A stretch of DNA of 64,000 nt. Source: Dryomyza anilis (Eukaryota; Arthropoda; Insecta; Diptera; Dryomyzidae). Both the position numbers and the translations under genes were made by a program. This document shows positions 1-13,883 of the stretch, piece by piece (position 1 is the first letter of the stretch; the number at the start of each line of letters is the position of its first letter). The notes under the pieces are model-generated. The model did not search any database. It was not told the origin of the DNA and saw nothing but the letters and a program-made list of their open reading frames with translations. Where the stretch lies: positions 87,060,349 to 87,124,348 of the forward strand of contig OX638131.1 of assembly GCA_951804985.1 (NCBI GenBank). Direction: 5' to 3'.

Positions 1-177
1 GGTCTCAATTTATTTACCACATGATAAGAAAATGTAAATCTATCAATTGATAATTTAACTATAAAAATACATCAATTACTTTTTATAATATTAATCAACA
101 AACTCGAAATTTAAGTTTTTCATAAAAATGTATTTGGTGACTTTTCGTTCTACAACGTCGAAATATATAATTTATTT
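1..177. mobile_element. Fragment of MITE family B, cut by the window edge
   Basis: This is an inverted match to 47342-47480 (ACATTTTTATGAAAA, ATCAATTGATAG, CTTATCA), and its inner end GGTGACTTTTCGTTCTACAA also resembles 47549-47570. Confidence 0.5.
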
Positions 178-185
178 AAAATATA

Positions 186-372
186 ATTGCTGAAACTGCA
201 CAGACTAATTAAGTTGCTGCATTGACGTACAAATATTCATAATAGCAACGGAATTGCTGTAATAACGAAAAATATCAAATGTTTTATTAACTTAGTGAAT
301 TTCATTGCTGGATTGATTAATTAATGCAATTAATATCGGTTGCTATATTTACGTCGAATATTTTTTCTGTGC
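186..372. mobile_element. Half copy of fold-back MITE family A
   Basis: This closely matches the right arm of the element at 4027-4398 (TGCAATTAATATCGGTTGCT, then TTTACGTCG and the AATATTTTTT/CTGTG end) but lacks the opposite arm. It is truncated, with another MITE fragment abutting it on the left. Confidence 0.65.
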
Positions 373-2159
373 ATATAAAACTTACATCTACAATTTAAAG
401 AATTTTTACTAATTACATTTTTTATTTTTGACGCATATAGTTTTAGCTTTTTAGAATATTTCATATATCAGAACATTTCATATTTCTGTTGTTTGCTCTT
501 ATGGAATTTTTTAATTAAACATTTTTTGGCATTGTTATGTTAAAAAGTGTATTTGTTTTATAATTTAAAATTTTTGTTTTTTTTCTTTTTGTTAATTTTA
601 GATTTATTTACAAGTTTTTGGCAAACGCTGCTGTTTAGCTGTTTATAGTAAACGTAAATTTAAAATTGTGGGCGTCGACCAGCATTTAAAATCCATTTTT
701 CCATGTCTTTTCGTGTGCGGTAGTATTTATATATTTTGCAAAATAACAAATAAAATTCATTGGTTCATATAAATAAGCACGCGTCTTTAAAAAATACAAA
801 CAAATTTTTATTATTTATGTAGTTATTTATAACAAAAAAATATATATATTTGAAGATGTTAACCTTGATTTATTGCTCTTGAGATATAATTTTATCTACA
901 AAATACATTAAGTATCTTTTTGTTTTTATGACAAATGCACACACGTGGTTGGAATGTGTCATAAAATGCACTATGTGACATTAGTTGTTGGTAATGAAAT
1001 TATTTTCACAAAAAAAAAAAATTAAGTAAATAAAATTTTAGTAAAAATACCCAAAAATGTATCGCAAAGATACATTTTTGACAGCGCACGCTCTCCGTGC
1101 TGTTCGTTTTAATTTAAATATTTAAAAATGTCTGTTTCTCCAAATGACAGCAATGTCAACGACATCAACAGGCAGTATTGATGCTGCTGCGTCGAACTTT
1201 AATTTTTTTTCATTTGTATCTGCGGGATACTCGTAACATTTTTCACGCCTAATTCAAGCAATTTCCATATTTTATGCTGCTACCACAAAAATCTACTAGT
1301 TTATTTGTAAAAATTACATATGTTTATTTGTAGTTACCAAAAATGTTATGTTTTAGTTACGTAGATACTGTATCTGAAACATATGCGCGCACACATATTT
1401 GACATACCAGACGTGTAGCAGACCGACCAAAGCTAAAATTTAAGAATTTCAAAAAAACAAAAAAAAAAACCCGCAAATAATCCGTAAAATCCAATGGCCT
1501 GCACAAAGACATCACACGGCGCTAATCAAGTTAAAATGTTATTGTATCTTTTACCAAGTATCTCTGTAGACAGACACATGTTTATCTTAAAGTCACAGCT
1601 TCAATTTATAATTTTGCGTCGCATTTTAAATTTTATTCTAACGAGTTATCGCGCATTTGTTTTCTTTTTTGTTTCTATTTTGTTTTAAACAAAACAATCA
1701 AATGAAACCCGCTCTGTATTGATAAAAGTCTGTATGGATTGACTATAGACTGACTTCCTGGCATTTGTTTTGGGTCCAGAGAGTGGACAACCAACCAACA
1801 AACCGACCGACCGACAAAGTAGCCGATTTCAACACAATTTTTATCAGTTCTACAGCATATATTGTACTTGTACCAACTAAATGTTGAAAACTTGACATGA
1901 AATTCTGAGAATTCTGTTATCAAATTATATTTCATATAATATAGCGTTCTAATATTTTATCTTATGAATACAAGCAACGTTCTTTGAACTGATTTATTTT
2001 GTAATAAAACTACTTAAAGCTAATTTAAATAACATTTACTAAATGAATCGCAGTGTTTGTTACTATAGATGACGAAACTAAAATGCATAGGAAATAAAAT
2101 TGTTTACCCTAAAAAACATACAAGAACTACTTGAGAACTAAGAAGTACGGCAAAAAATG
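373..2159. other. 5' intergenic DNA
   Basis: AT-rich, with no gene recognised. Two short open frames (1494-1688 +, 1935-1675 -) have no family resemblance and unfavourable composition. Confidence 0.5.
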
Positions 2160-2440
2160 AACGAAAAATAAATATTTTGATTGAAATTTGGATTGATGAA
2201 CAGCATTCTTCAATACGAAGTAAAATATGGTTTATTCATTAATATGATGAAACGTATTCTTCACATACAGTTCATCATATTGAAGAACACTTTTTCGACA
2301 GTTACCAAGTGTTCATCATATTTATGATCGCATTCATAACATTGATGTCGTTAGTCATTAATATTATGAATGGTTCTTTAATACAATAAATAATGGTTTG
2401 AAGAATGGTATTCATCAATTTGATGTATATATTTTTCTGT
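2160..2440. mobile_element. Probable MITE with imperfect inverted ends
   Basis: The left segment ATTGATGAACAGCATTCTTC is the reverse complement, with a few changes, of the right segment GAAGAATGGTATTCATCAAT. TTCATCATATTGAAGAA-like motifs recur inside. The boundaries are uncertain. Confidence 0.45.
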
Positions 2441-3439
2441 GTATTGTATCACATATTAGATATTTATTTAAATACAATTTTTTGAGCACTGTTATTAAAT
2501 TTAAAAAAAATTATTAAATTTAATTTGCTATTTTTTTTTGCATTAAATATTCAAATATAATAAAAATATTAGCTGCACATTAAAATTTCAAAAATTCATT
2601 TATTCAATTTTCTATAAATCTTCACCTACTTAACTAAATTAACTGGCGCGCACACTGTTTGAGGTCAATCATCTGGTACAACAACAGAAACTTCCATGAA
2701 TTCAAATTTATATCCGACTTTAAACATTTATTGTCTTAATTTGTTTACGCATGCAATTAAGAAAACCACAGCAAAAAATAAAAATAACAAAAAATTTTAA
2801 TCATTTTTTGGTCATTTTTTTTTTTGTTTGCTGTATTTTGCATTGAACTAAAATTTCAAAAATTCCAAACAATATGCTAAACAGATTTTATTATATATTT
2901 TTTTTTAAATATATTTTTCAAACTTTATTTAGCCACATGACGCAATCTCTCATTCTCTGACCAGTGCTGTTCTGTTCCGCGCCGAGAATGTTATATATTG
3001 TGTTTATTTATTCAGTATTTTTACTATGCGAAAGTTAAAACATGTGTCATCCATCATTTATTTTATTGAATGAATGAATTAACGAGCGGCATCATCGCAC
3101 ATATACTACTATTATTATTATAATTCAATAAAGTTGGACAAATATTTTAACGACTTTTACAAATTGCTATTTTTAGTAGATGATAGTTTTTCTAGCTATT
3201 TATTTTATATATAACTGATATTGTGTTTGTATGAGTTTATATGAATCGACTTTAACAACAACATCTATGGTACCCAGAATATGATAAAAATCGAGCAATT
3301 GTTAGGGATTATTTTTCCTATAATTCTACATTATCGTTTTGAAATAATTATGTTTTAGGGTTTTTTTCCATTCGTCATAATTTTTGCTTTAATTCCTTAT
3401 TCAAATCACATAGAATAGAGATATGTTATACAAACCAAA

Positions 3440-3548
3440 TCTTTGCCCAAACAACTTATTCGGTTCTCCCAAACTACTTATTCGGTTCTCTCAACCAACT
3501 TATTTGGTTCTCTCAACTATCTTATTCGATTATCTCAACCGCTAAGTC
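3440..3548. repeat. 27-bp tandem repeat, four to five copies
   Basis: CAACTTATTCGGTTCTCTCA units, degenerate, in tandem. Confidence 0.75.
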
Positions 3549-4026
3549 GGTTCTTATAGACAGAACTTAAATAGATGCAGTTTGAATTCTAACGAATTTC
3601 GAACAGTTTTGGAACAATTTGAAGTGTATATAGTATAATATTTCAAACGCAAATATGGCAGTTCCGCCAACAAATTTTTAGTAACCGAATGATGTTGATT
3701 GTTACAACTAACTTTTCCGTTCTGCCAACCTCAATCTAAAATAATACTTTTCTGTGTGGTTTAATCGGTTTCAGCTTTTCCCAAATTTAGTCGAGAATTA
3801 ATACAAATTCATTCTCAATATCCAAATATCCTTCGTTGCTGAAACCCCATGTTTGTTCTGAATAGGTTAAACAATTCTTTAATTGACGATATTAAAAATG
3901 ATCACATAGCTTGACAATAACACTACTCAACCATACAATAAAAATATATCCTATAGACGACCCATGCATCAATTCCATATAATTCGCGGTTGCTGATTTT
4001 GATTAAATACTTAGTTGTTTCTACAC

Positions 4027-4398
4027 AGAAGAAATAACCGACGTAAATATAGCAACCGATATTAATTGCATTCATTAATCAATCCAGCAATGAAATTCAC
4101 TAATTTAATGAAAACATTTGCAATTCCTCTTTAAATCGGCAATTCCGTTTGCTAGTATGAATATTTATACGTAAATGCAGCAAATTAATTAGTCGGCGCA
4201 GTTTCAGCAATTATATTTGCTAAAATGCGCCGACTAAATTATTTGCTGCATTGACGTACAAATATTCATATTAGCGAACGCAATTGCTTATATAATGAAG
4301 AATAGTAAATGTTTTGATTAAATTAGTGAATTTAATTGCAGAATTGATTAATTAATGCAATTAATATCGGTTGCTATATTTACGTCGAATATTTTACT
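4027..4398. mobile_element. Fold-back MITE, family A
   Basis: The core 4039-4387 consists of two ~170-bp arms meeting around AGCAATTATATTTGCT, with termini CGACGTAAATATAGCAACCG and its complement. Less perfect similarity continues into the flanks (CACAGAAGAAAT). No coding capacity is seen. Confidence 0.75.
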
Positions 4399-7300
4399 GC
4401 GTATTAAATTATTAAAAAAAATTGTTATCGATATATTATGCTCATTTTAGAATAAAAATAATACTGTCGCTTATACAACTAGTTTTTCAAAAAACTGTAA
4501 ATGAAATTTTTCTTTGAATTGTCAATACTAATTATAATATACCATCAAATACTAATATTCCAATAGGTTTTTAAGATATTTGAATCTAAACTCGAAAAAT
4601 TTTGTTTTTTTTTTGAGACTTTTTAAAAATGATTTTTTTGAAATTATGATCTAGTGTTAAATAAGAATATGATTTGTGTATATGCAAAGCATAGTTCAAG
4701 CTAACGACCAAAATTACTAACTTTTTGTTATTGTTTCTCATTTTTGAAATAAGCTCATCTAATCACCAATACAGTTTCTGTCAAAAAATTACTGAAAAAA
4801 ATAGCAATTTTAACCAGAATGTTTCTCAAAAATCGTACAGAATTAAAAAAAAACTGAGTATGTAATTAGAATATTTTTACTTTAGATATAAAGTAATGAT
4901 ATTTTCAGATTACATGCATAAGTCTTTTTTTTTTTGTTGTGGAAATTTTGCTTACATAAAATAGTGTCAAAATTATGTACGCAGGGTGCATTTTAAATGG
5001 TATATAAAGGCATATAGAAAAATTTTAGCAATTTCGATTGTTAGTTTGTACTATACTCTCGAGAACTATAAATCATTTTCCAATTTATTATTTGATGCTA
5101 AATGCTAAAAAAATATTTAATAAATTTTCATGAATTTACATCCAAATATCTTAAAAAGTTATACGTCTCATGGAAATATCTTATAAGAACTACTTACATA
5201 AAAGTGTTTCCAATTAGAGTTAACTGTACTCAAATTTTGCATACAGTTTTCTTTGTATAAATAAAATTTATACTTAGTTTAACAATACCTTACCGTCACT
5301 TTCTACAATAGCAAGTATTATTCACATTTGTATTGAATTTAATACGTATTAATGGATAAACATTTTGTCTTATACAGTTTCCTTACTATTGAATTCCTCA
5401 CAATTAATTAAATGCTCATTATTCTCAGCTAATAATGTGTAAAATTCTATCGTTGTATCATATTTGGGAATTTCACGCCAGCTCATTGAAATTCCCAGTA
5501 AAGTTTTGCGGGTATCAACGACATTCCGAAGAGCCTGTGGCAGCACTGTGTTGAATATATAAAATCTATTTATAAGTATTTAATTAGATGTCAGCGTGTA
5601 TATATATTGACAGATTATCTCACACTTTTATAAAAATAAGAAAAAAAAAATTGAACTCAAAGTCGACGAGTACTTGCAATAGCAGGTTATATAGGAGCAG
5701 GTTCTTTTTGAATTTGAGCTAACTGAAGAATGTTCTATGCGTGAGAAGCAACCTTAAAATAAAATTCAAATAAACCGAAACGTGTTGCTGCCTTGACACT
5801 TTTTGCATATTTAAATACCTTCAAACAGCACCCATAGCTAAGCTCTCAACTAATGCGTTAAATAAGCTGTCAATAGGGAAAAAAATCATGCTATACAGAA
5901 AATTCTATTGTTTAACGACTTTTTCAGTTATCTGAATACCTGATTCTTTTTTTCGTTGTTATCAGTTTTGCTATTATTTATTATTTCTACAAACTTTTTC
6001 TGTAAGTTTTATGAGTTTTTAATTGCTTTTAATTTTAGTTTTTCTTTAGATTTGTTTTTGTATTTTATGTTTTCTATAAATTTAATTATTTTATACACGT
6101 TTAAAAAACCTTATGCAATTTTCTGTTGTAATAACCATTTATTAGTTAATAACAGCAATTAAATTTGCTAATAACTTTTAGCTAATTGTTGCTTAAACAA
6201 CAATTTATTAAATCCGGTTCTTAGTCGTGTCTAATTGTCTCATTTGCTGTCGATTTCAATTCGTTTTCTTTCACTATTCTGCGCATTACTTTTAAGTGAA
6301 AGTCGTCGCTTCTACTACAATTTTCTTATATGGTTTCTATACCATCTACTACTTTACCATCTTGTCATAGTTTGGGTAACGTTTTAATATTTATTGTTTG
6401 ATAGTTAACTTTTTATTTTCTGATATTGCATTTTATTGGCTTCAAATGGTTTGGCTTTTTTTCCAATTTCACTTTTTTTTTTTGTACCTTTACCTTTCCT
6501 AACAGCAGAACCTTAAACTACTCGCATTGCGTTAAATCGGATTTTGTTTGCGTATTTAGTGCGAGGTTTATTTTAAGGTTTTACAGGTTTTTTTTTATTT
6601 TTTTTTATTATTATGTTGACATGTCATTTTTATTTTTTTTTTTGCTGAACTCGTGCTTCCTTAGACACATGGTGTCGAGGTAATCCTTAAGTGGATTTTC
6701 TATTCTTTGCTTTGCTATAATTTATTTTGTCTAGTTTTCTTTTTGATTTTTTATTTAATTTCATTTTGGTGACACGCAGTTGGTTGTGGGAGGGGAGGGG
6801 TTTATATGGTACGTTGTCTGCCTTTTAATGCATTTATTGTAGTCTTTGAAGGGTTCATTCGAGATTACATTACCGACAAGATTTTTAACTAGCTCCAAGT
6901 TTATTATGCTCAGGTGAAAAAGCTTTTAAAGGATTTGTGTTATGCACGAAAATTTAAGGCTTATCGTTTTTTTTTTTTAAATCAACACCTTTTTTGTCAC
7001 TTCATACATCATTTTTATTTAGTGCTGATTTTGACCCTCAGTTTTTTTGAATTTGTGAATTTGAATAAAGATTTCCTATTGAAGTTTTTTAATAACACTT
7101 TTCATTTTAAATTACAAAACTTTTTAAAAGTAGTTTTACAAAAAAACTTTTTGTCTTTTAATTGTCAAGAAGAATTTTAATATAAAATACGTCCCTTTAT
7201 GTTCCTGACCAATCAATATCACGTTTCTACAATCAGCCATGAGCTACCAACATTACTATGATTTTTTATTTGACTTTTAACCAAAATGTTTCTAAAAAAG

Positions 7301-8430
7301 ACGCTGAGAATTATATTATATTAATGACGTTTCAGTGTTAACAGTTTTAAATGTTGCAGTTTGTATATAACAGTTTGAGAATTCTGCTCACAGAATCTTA
7401 CAGTTTGAAAATGCCTGAAAATTGCTCCCAGAAGTATGCAACTTTTTTTTAATGATTTTCGTTTCTCACACAAAAAGAGTTTTATGGTTAAAATAAATGT
7501 TATATGCATTTATCGTAAATGCATAAGTATTTCCACATTGATGATAAAAGAACTTTCGTTTAGAATAAATAATTTATTTTTTACAGCAAATATGTAAACT
7601 TTTGCGACCAAAGTTGGAGCACGTTGCAAAAGAAAATCTTTTGCCGTAAACAATCTCATTTAAGTTTTACAACTGATTCCGAAAATTATTTTTAAAAATA
7701 TTTTAAAAATTTTAATTGCAAATTTATGAAAAACTTAAATAAAACAAATGTCTGCAAAATGTTTTTGTTTTTGGATTTTTTTACGAAAGTTTATTTAATA
7801 AAAATAAATATTTAATAACAAGTAGATATGCCTTTTGGTTTTTTTGCTTGTATATCATATTGCCACAGATATGATTTCATACCTCAAATGATTTTTGTGT
7901 GTTTGTGATCTTTAGTAACATTTGACAAAGAACGTTTTATATTTTATACTTACAAAAATGCATTCAAAATTACTTAAAAAAAAACTATTATAGTTCTAGA
8001 TTTTAGAAAAATGTGCTTCGCTAAATTTTACTTTAGATCGCTGGTTTAGATGTAAAAGATATTATTAATATTTATTATTAATATTTACGGATGCTTAAAA
8101 ATATTTATGTATTTTATATATTCTTTAATGAGTCAGTATTAAAAGTGTCAAAAAGTTTACCAAAATAATATTTCTCATTAGAAATAATACTAGGGCCATG
8201 GTCGAGTATGGATTATTATTGATTTTTTATTCGTGTCATAATTCTATCATTTACAAAAAAAACAAAATTGACGAACTCATTCATATCCACCCTAATATAG
8301 TCAATTTCTATTAGAGTTATAGAAAGTTTGAGTGTAGTAAACAAATTTTATATTCAATGTTTACTTAAGGTCAAACTAAACTAAATTTTTTGACATTTCT
8401 AGTCACAAAATACAAAAAGAAATGGGCTAA
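4399..8430. other. Intergenic DNA
   Basis: AT-rich, with members of the dispersed repeat at ~4480-4620 and ~7085-7200. The Phe-rich open frames at 5956-7180 reflect T-richness. No gene. Confidence 0.5.
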
Positions 8431-8778
8431 TTCGAAAAATGGAAAATATTTTCATGCCAAAAGGGCAAATCTTTTCGTTTTTTTACCATAATTTGTTATT
8501 GGTATGAGATAAAATAGTGGTCTAAATGCATTAATTGTTTGTTTTTAAAGCACCTATCGATCATCATAATTTTTTTTAAATTTTTTTTTTGAATTTTTAT
8601 CATTTACAAGAAAATTTTTTGGAAATTATTTTTAAATAATGATGACAATCGATAGATGCTTTGAAAACAAACAAGTAATACCTCTTCATCACTAATTTAT
8701 CTTGCACCAACAACAAGTTATATCAAAAAAGCGAAAAGATTCGCCCTTTTGGCATGACAAGATTTTAAATTTTTCAAA
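8431..8778. mobile_element. Fold-back MITE
   Basis: The outer arms carry CATGCCAAAAGGGCAAATCT and its inverse AGATTCGCCCTTTTGGCATG. The inner arms carry GTTTGTTTTTAAAGCACCTA / TAGATGCTTTGAAAACAAAC. The centre is A/T only. No ORF is present. Confidence 0.65.
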
Positions 8779-10329
8779 ATTCTTCGTTTTTTTGCTCTAT
8801 CATAGTATTCTTTTTGATGTTTTTGTTTAGAATCTTTTTAAAAACATTCCCATAAATCTTTCACAAACATTGATCATTTAATTATCAAAATTTTGACAAA
8901 TAATCAATGTGAAGCCGCTGTCACTGTGATTTATAACTTTGCTTTAAACAAACTAAAAATTAACCAACCCCTTTTTTCGATTATCACAGCTACCTACAAT
9001 TTCAATTAAATAATCTTTGTAAACAAATTATACTCATTATCATTAAAATGCGTCGCATCGTCCGTCCATCCGCCCGGATATAACAAACCTTTATTTATAA
9101 ACCACAGCAACGCCCACCAGTCAGAGGCTATAGATTAAAGTGATTTCAACTGAACTTGATTGAACTTATTGCGTTTGTTGTTGTTTTTTTGGTATGGTAT
9201 TGGTTCCATTGATAAAGAATCAGAACCTCATGAGGCTCCAGTTAAATGCACTGCATACTTTAAAGCTCTTTTGGCGGCTGCACACAACAATTGCTTGCGT
9301 TCGTCGTCGTCGTTCTCACGTTTATCGCTCAACGAGTTGTGGTCGGCCGACCGACTACCATCGCCTGGCTCCGACATAACAACAGGTAGTCAGTCGTTCG
9401 TCCGTCCGTCGCACGGTAGCCAGTCGCATTATCATCATCCACATCATAAACATTCCTATTCGTCTTCATGTCTTTTGACTCTATTGATGAAGTACGATAT
9501 CTATCTTTGGTATTTGTTTTGCTCATTTGTACCCGGCACTCTTTTCAATTTGACTAACAAAAGGTCGGTCGATATCTATCCCGCGTTGTCTGGAGAGCTC
9601 TTTTGCTTTATATATGTGTGCTAGAATTTGTGTAGTAAAGATATGTAATATAGATAAATATAGCATAGATTAAAGAAATCCCATCCCATTTATAAACTTG
9701 AAATGGAAAAAGCCTGCGGGGAATTAACGATTATTTAAATTATTGAGTGCATTTACGCTGCGTGTTTTAAATCTTTTCATTTCCAAAGCACGTAGTCTGA
9801 ACTGAACTCAGTATGAAAACGAAACCCATTATAAAAATCTCAAAATTAAACTCTATAATAAAATACTACATAGTAAAGACTTCGTAGAAAATCCTTCCTA
9901 TACAGAAGTCCGTGTTATGAACTCTTAATAAAAGTATCCGTATGTGTAATAATGTTTCTAAAGTTCTTAAAAGTTTTGCAAATTTATAGCACTTTTATAT
10001 AAATATCTAGTCACAACACTCACACAAATAAATACACTTCTCTGATTTATGAAAAATTTCAATTTATTTAAAAGCCTATAAATCATAGAATTATGCACAT
10101 GATTCTTGTTGTTAATAGCCCTTTTCTTTTAAGGGGCTTTATTTCATTTTGTACATTCTGAGCATGCTTTATTCAAATTATAAATTATTCTTTTTATTCT
10201 ACAAACTTCTGTTATTACATTTGTTCTTGTTGTTTTTTTATATTTTTAATATAAATTTGAAGCATTTTAAAATTACTACTCCATAAAATGCGAAAAAAAA
10301 AAATTACTAATCACATCTCATACCATTTA
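8779..10329. other. Intergenic DNA with a GC-richer patch at 9040-9620
   Basis: The patch contains CGTCGTCG, CCGTCCGTCC and CATCATCC-type runs and a 154-codon open frame (9160-9624) with no recognisable domain. It could be a non-coding first exon or enhancer of step. No splice donor or core promoter could be assigned. Confidence 0.35.
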
Positions 10330-11990
10330 GGGCCTAATTCAGCCACTTGTTTGCATACAAAAATTACAGAACTTTTTAAAAGTTGTTTGCAAAACATCTT
10401 TAAATGTAATTTTTCTTTAAATTGCCATGACTAATTTTAATATATAGTGGAAAGCCAATCCTCAAATTAAATTTCAGAATATTTGTAACCGAAGTCGAAA
10501 ATGTTTGGTTTTTAAATATTTTTTGTTATTATTATTTTTAATATTAAAAAAAACTAATGACAAAAATAATATTTTCTATATTTTCAGAGCATTGTTCAAA
10601 CTAACGCTCAAAATTGCTAACTCTTTGATATCGGTTCTACTTTTTGAAATATGCCCAAACAAAATCATATTCTTGAAAGTATTTCGTATTTGAAACATTT
10701 GCTATTATTTTTTTTTTAATTTAGTAAAAATTATAAATGTCGATATTTATCCAGAGCATGGTCCAAACTGACACTCAAAATTATCAATTTTCTGATATCG
10801 GTTTTACTTTTTTTGCATACAACATATACAATTTTTAACATTTTTCGCCTCTTTATAGTAATAATTAACAGAACATTTTAAAAATAGTTTTAAAAAATTG
10901 TTTAAACGCATTTGTTTGTTAAATTGCCTAGACTAATTTGAATATAAAATGGAATGCCAATATTCAAATTAAATTTCACGATATTTGTAGCTGAACTCGA
11001 ACATTTCAGATTTCTTTAATATTTTTATTAATTTTTTTTTATTATTTTTTTATTTTTTTATTATTTTTTTATTTTTTTATTATTTTTTTATTATTTTTTT
11101 ATTTTTTTATTCTATTTTGTTATTTTATTATTATTATTTTTTTATTTTTTATTTTTTTTATTTTTTTTCTATTATATAAAAACAAAATTAATAATAAAAA
11201 AATAGTCTATATTTTTCAGTACATAGTCTAAACTAACGCTTAAAATAACGAACTTTCTGATATCGGTTTTACTTTTTATAGTACAACTCATACAATTTTT
11301 AACACTTTTCTGTCAGCCGCTTTTTAGTACAAAAAATTACAGAACTTTTTAAAAGTAGTTTCAGAAAAAACTTTAAAAACATTTCTTCGTTAAATTGCCA
11401 AGGCTAATTTGAATATTAAACGAAATATAAATATTCAAATGAAATATCTTGATATGTGTGGTTAAACTCGAAAATTCTAGTTTTTTTAAATTTTTTTTTT
11501 GTTCATTAAAAACTATTGATAAAAAATAAAATTGTAGATGTTTAATTAGAACATAGTTTAAACTAATTTTAAAACTAACGCTCAAAATTCGTAACTTTCA
11601 AATATGAATTTTAATTTTTGAAATACAACCCAGGCAAATTTGTATATTTTTATATACGCCACTTTTTAGTATACAAAATTTCAGAACTGTTTAAAAGTAT
11701 TTTGTCAAAAAACTAATGCAATTTTTGTTTAAATTGTACAGGCAAATTTTAATTTTAAAATTAATGCCATTATTCTAATTAAATTTTGAAGATATTTGGA
11801 GCTAAACTCAAAAAATATAATTTTTAAACAATTTTTTATTTATTTTTTTTAGTATTTAAAACTAATGACAAAAAGAGATAATGGTTTTGTTTTAGCCAGA
11901 AAATAGTCCAAACTAATGCTGAAAATTGATAACTTTCTGATATCTGGAAATATGACAAAATAAAGAAAATATACGGAATGCATTTTTTAT
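10330..11990. repeat. Dispersed repeat, four degenerate copies in tandem
   Basis: The order 'ACAGAACTTTTTAAAAGTAG ... AAATTGCC ... GCTAATTTTAATAT ... ATTCAAATTAAATTTC ... GATATTTGTAGCTGAACTCG' recurs starting at ~10367, 10869, 11341 and 11681. Single relatives occur at ~4480-4620, 7085-7200, 16410-16550, 17105-17240 and 17790-17910. The function and class are unknown. Confidence 0.65.
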
Positions 11991-12986
11991 TATTTAATAG
12001 TACTGCTTTCTAAAACATTTTCTTTTTTTATTAAAGCTTAAACTTTGTAGAACGTTTTAGTGATTTGAATTATATATTCCTTAACTTTTTATAAAATAAT
12101 TTGCATAAAACGTTTATCGTTAATTTTCAGTTGATAACTGTGACATTAATAAGTAATCGTAATGTTAATTATAGGTTATGTTTTAAATCAGGTATCAAAA
12201 CCATAATAAATGTACATTATATTTGAACCTTTTGTTTGGACTATATCTAAAAACCCTAAAATATTTTCCAATAATGCCTGTTTATTGCATTACAATTTTC
12301 TACGCTACACATAATTTCATAATAGTTTTTCTTTTACATTTCAAAAACAAATCAGTTTCGTCCCTAAAATTTGCATAAATCGATTACATTAACCTTTTTG
12401 TGAACGATGTCGCGTCGTACGAAATGATCTGATCCCATACCATACCTCCTAAAATAATTTGCATGTATTTGCAATGAAAATTTATATTTCCGTCTACGAA
12501 TGTCTGTTCTTTTTACCCTTTATGTACGTACAGCATTTGAATAAAACTAACGAGGATTTCTTCCTCTATCCATTTCTACTGATTTCACCGACCTTTGACC
12601 TCTTGCTTTATAATATTTTTCGGTGTTTTTTCTGCTCGATGCTGTCTTTTTAGGTAAAGTATGTAGGGGCAACGATAGTACTAGGTATGTCGCATAATTT
12701 AACAATTTAGCGCCGGTAACAAAGGTACCTTTTGTATACAACGTTGTACTCGATACTGTCCATATTATTTTTCAGCGCTCTTTTCTTCGTCCTTTTTGTT
12801 GTGCGTCTGTCTCGCTTTGTGCCTTTAAAAGTCCTTTGTCCCGAGTCTCTTTATGCGCCGTCTCGACACATTAACTTAATTTGTTGCGTCGCGCGGCCAA
12901 CTCAAAAACAAAAAAAAAATAACAAATTTTTAAGACATGTCCTGTGTGTGCCAGGACATGCAGCAATTTATGATTGCAGTCTTTGT
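11991..12986. other. Upstream flank of step
   Basis: From 12400 the composition becomes more balanced. This is the likely proximal promoter region. No factor sites can be named. Confidence 0.4.
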
Positions 12987-13020
12987 TCAGTTGCTGGCTG
13001 ACTGTCTGCCATGCAAGACA
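12987..13020 (+). promoter_or_regulatory. Candidate step core promoter (Inr + DPE)
   Basis: TCAGTT at 12987-12992 fits the fly initiator consensus, with A+1 at 12989. AGACA at 13016-13020 falls exactly at +28 to +32, the position and consensus of a downstream promoter element. I see no TATA box at -30. The region is more GC-rich than its surroundings and lies 895 bases before the step start codon. This is a motif prediction only; other start sites are possible. Confidence 0.35.
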
Positions 13021-13883
13021 CAGCCAAAGTCCGCAGACGCGTTCGTGCCAACAATGAGTCGCGACGTGTCGCAACGCAGTCGCGCGGCGACTTATTTTAA
13101 GTTTTTAGACGAATTTACTGGATTTGTGTCGCGTTGTCTATTCTTTCGTTTGTACTTAAGTTGCTTGTTGTTGTTACAACAGCAACAAGAAAAAGAAGTT
13201 GTGCAACAACTACTCAAACTGCAACAATTATTTACAGATGACTTAAAGTCGACTGTTTAACAGCGGAAGCCACAATAATTACAATTAAACACGAACTATC
13301 AACAACAACAAGTAATCAAATAAATTACAACAACAACAATTGAAATCACTAAGTGTAACTAAACAAGTTTTTGTAAAAATACAACAACAAAAGGTGTCTC
13401 AAGTGTTTTAAATAACAGACCGCAGCAATAAAGTCGCCGCAAAGTTTGACGCGACAAAAATTATAATTTTTAAAAATATTTTTTTAATTTGCTAAAAGTA
13501 AAAATTAAAATTTAAAAAACAGTTATACAGTGCTTCTAAAACATACAAGTGGATTAGAAAAATACATATGCAGCAAAAACTATAAAGTCGCCCCAAAACT
13601 GCATGCGACATAAATCATAAAACAAATAAATTACAAAAAGTGCACAGCAACATCAATAAAAGTGTTTTAAAGTATTAATAAAAATTCAATTTTTTTTTAA
13701 AAACCAAAGTCTAAAATAAGCAGCAAAGTCGTCTCATACTTCAAAGCGACTTTTCTTAAATTTTAATAAAAGGAATAAAAACAATTGTGCTGACTGCAAT
13801 TTTTAACACAACAGAGTCTTCTGCTATAAAACTTCATCACACACCAAATAAAAAATAGCTTTAAAATTGCTTTTTGACGCGAC
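13021..13883 (+). other. step: Probable 5' leader of step with upstream ORFs
   Basis: This is a CAA-rich and A-rich stretch typical of fly 5' UTRs. It has no splice need, since it runs directly into the start codon. It holds a 68-codon upstream ORF (ATG at 13054, stop ending 13260) containing a glutamine run, plus two tiny ones (ATG near 13568 and near 13603, about five codons each). The motif AAAGTCG recurs at about 13430, 13585 and 13725. If the predicted start site is right, these uORFs would reduce translation of step. Confidence 0.4.

Noticed and set aside
9160..9624. 154-codon open frame on the + strand
   Set aside because: No domain, no convincing start context, and it overlaps other open frames in a locally GC-rich patch. 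It is left as possible regulatory or non-coding exon DNA.
12937..13260. 107-codon ORF as a separate gene
   Set aside because: Its first ATG lies upstream of the likely transcription start, and the rest is best read as a uORF in the step leader.
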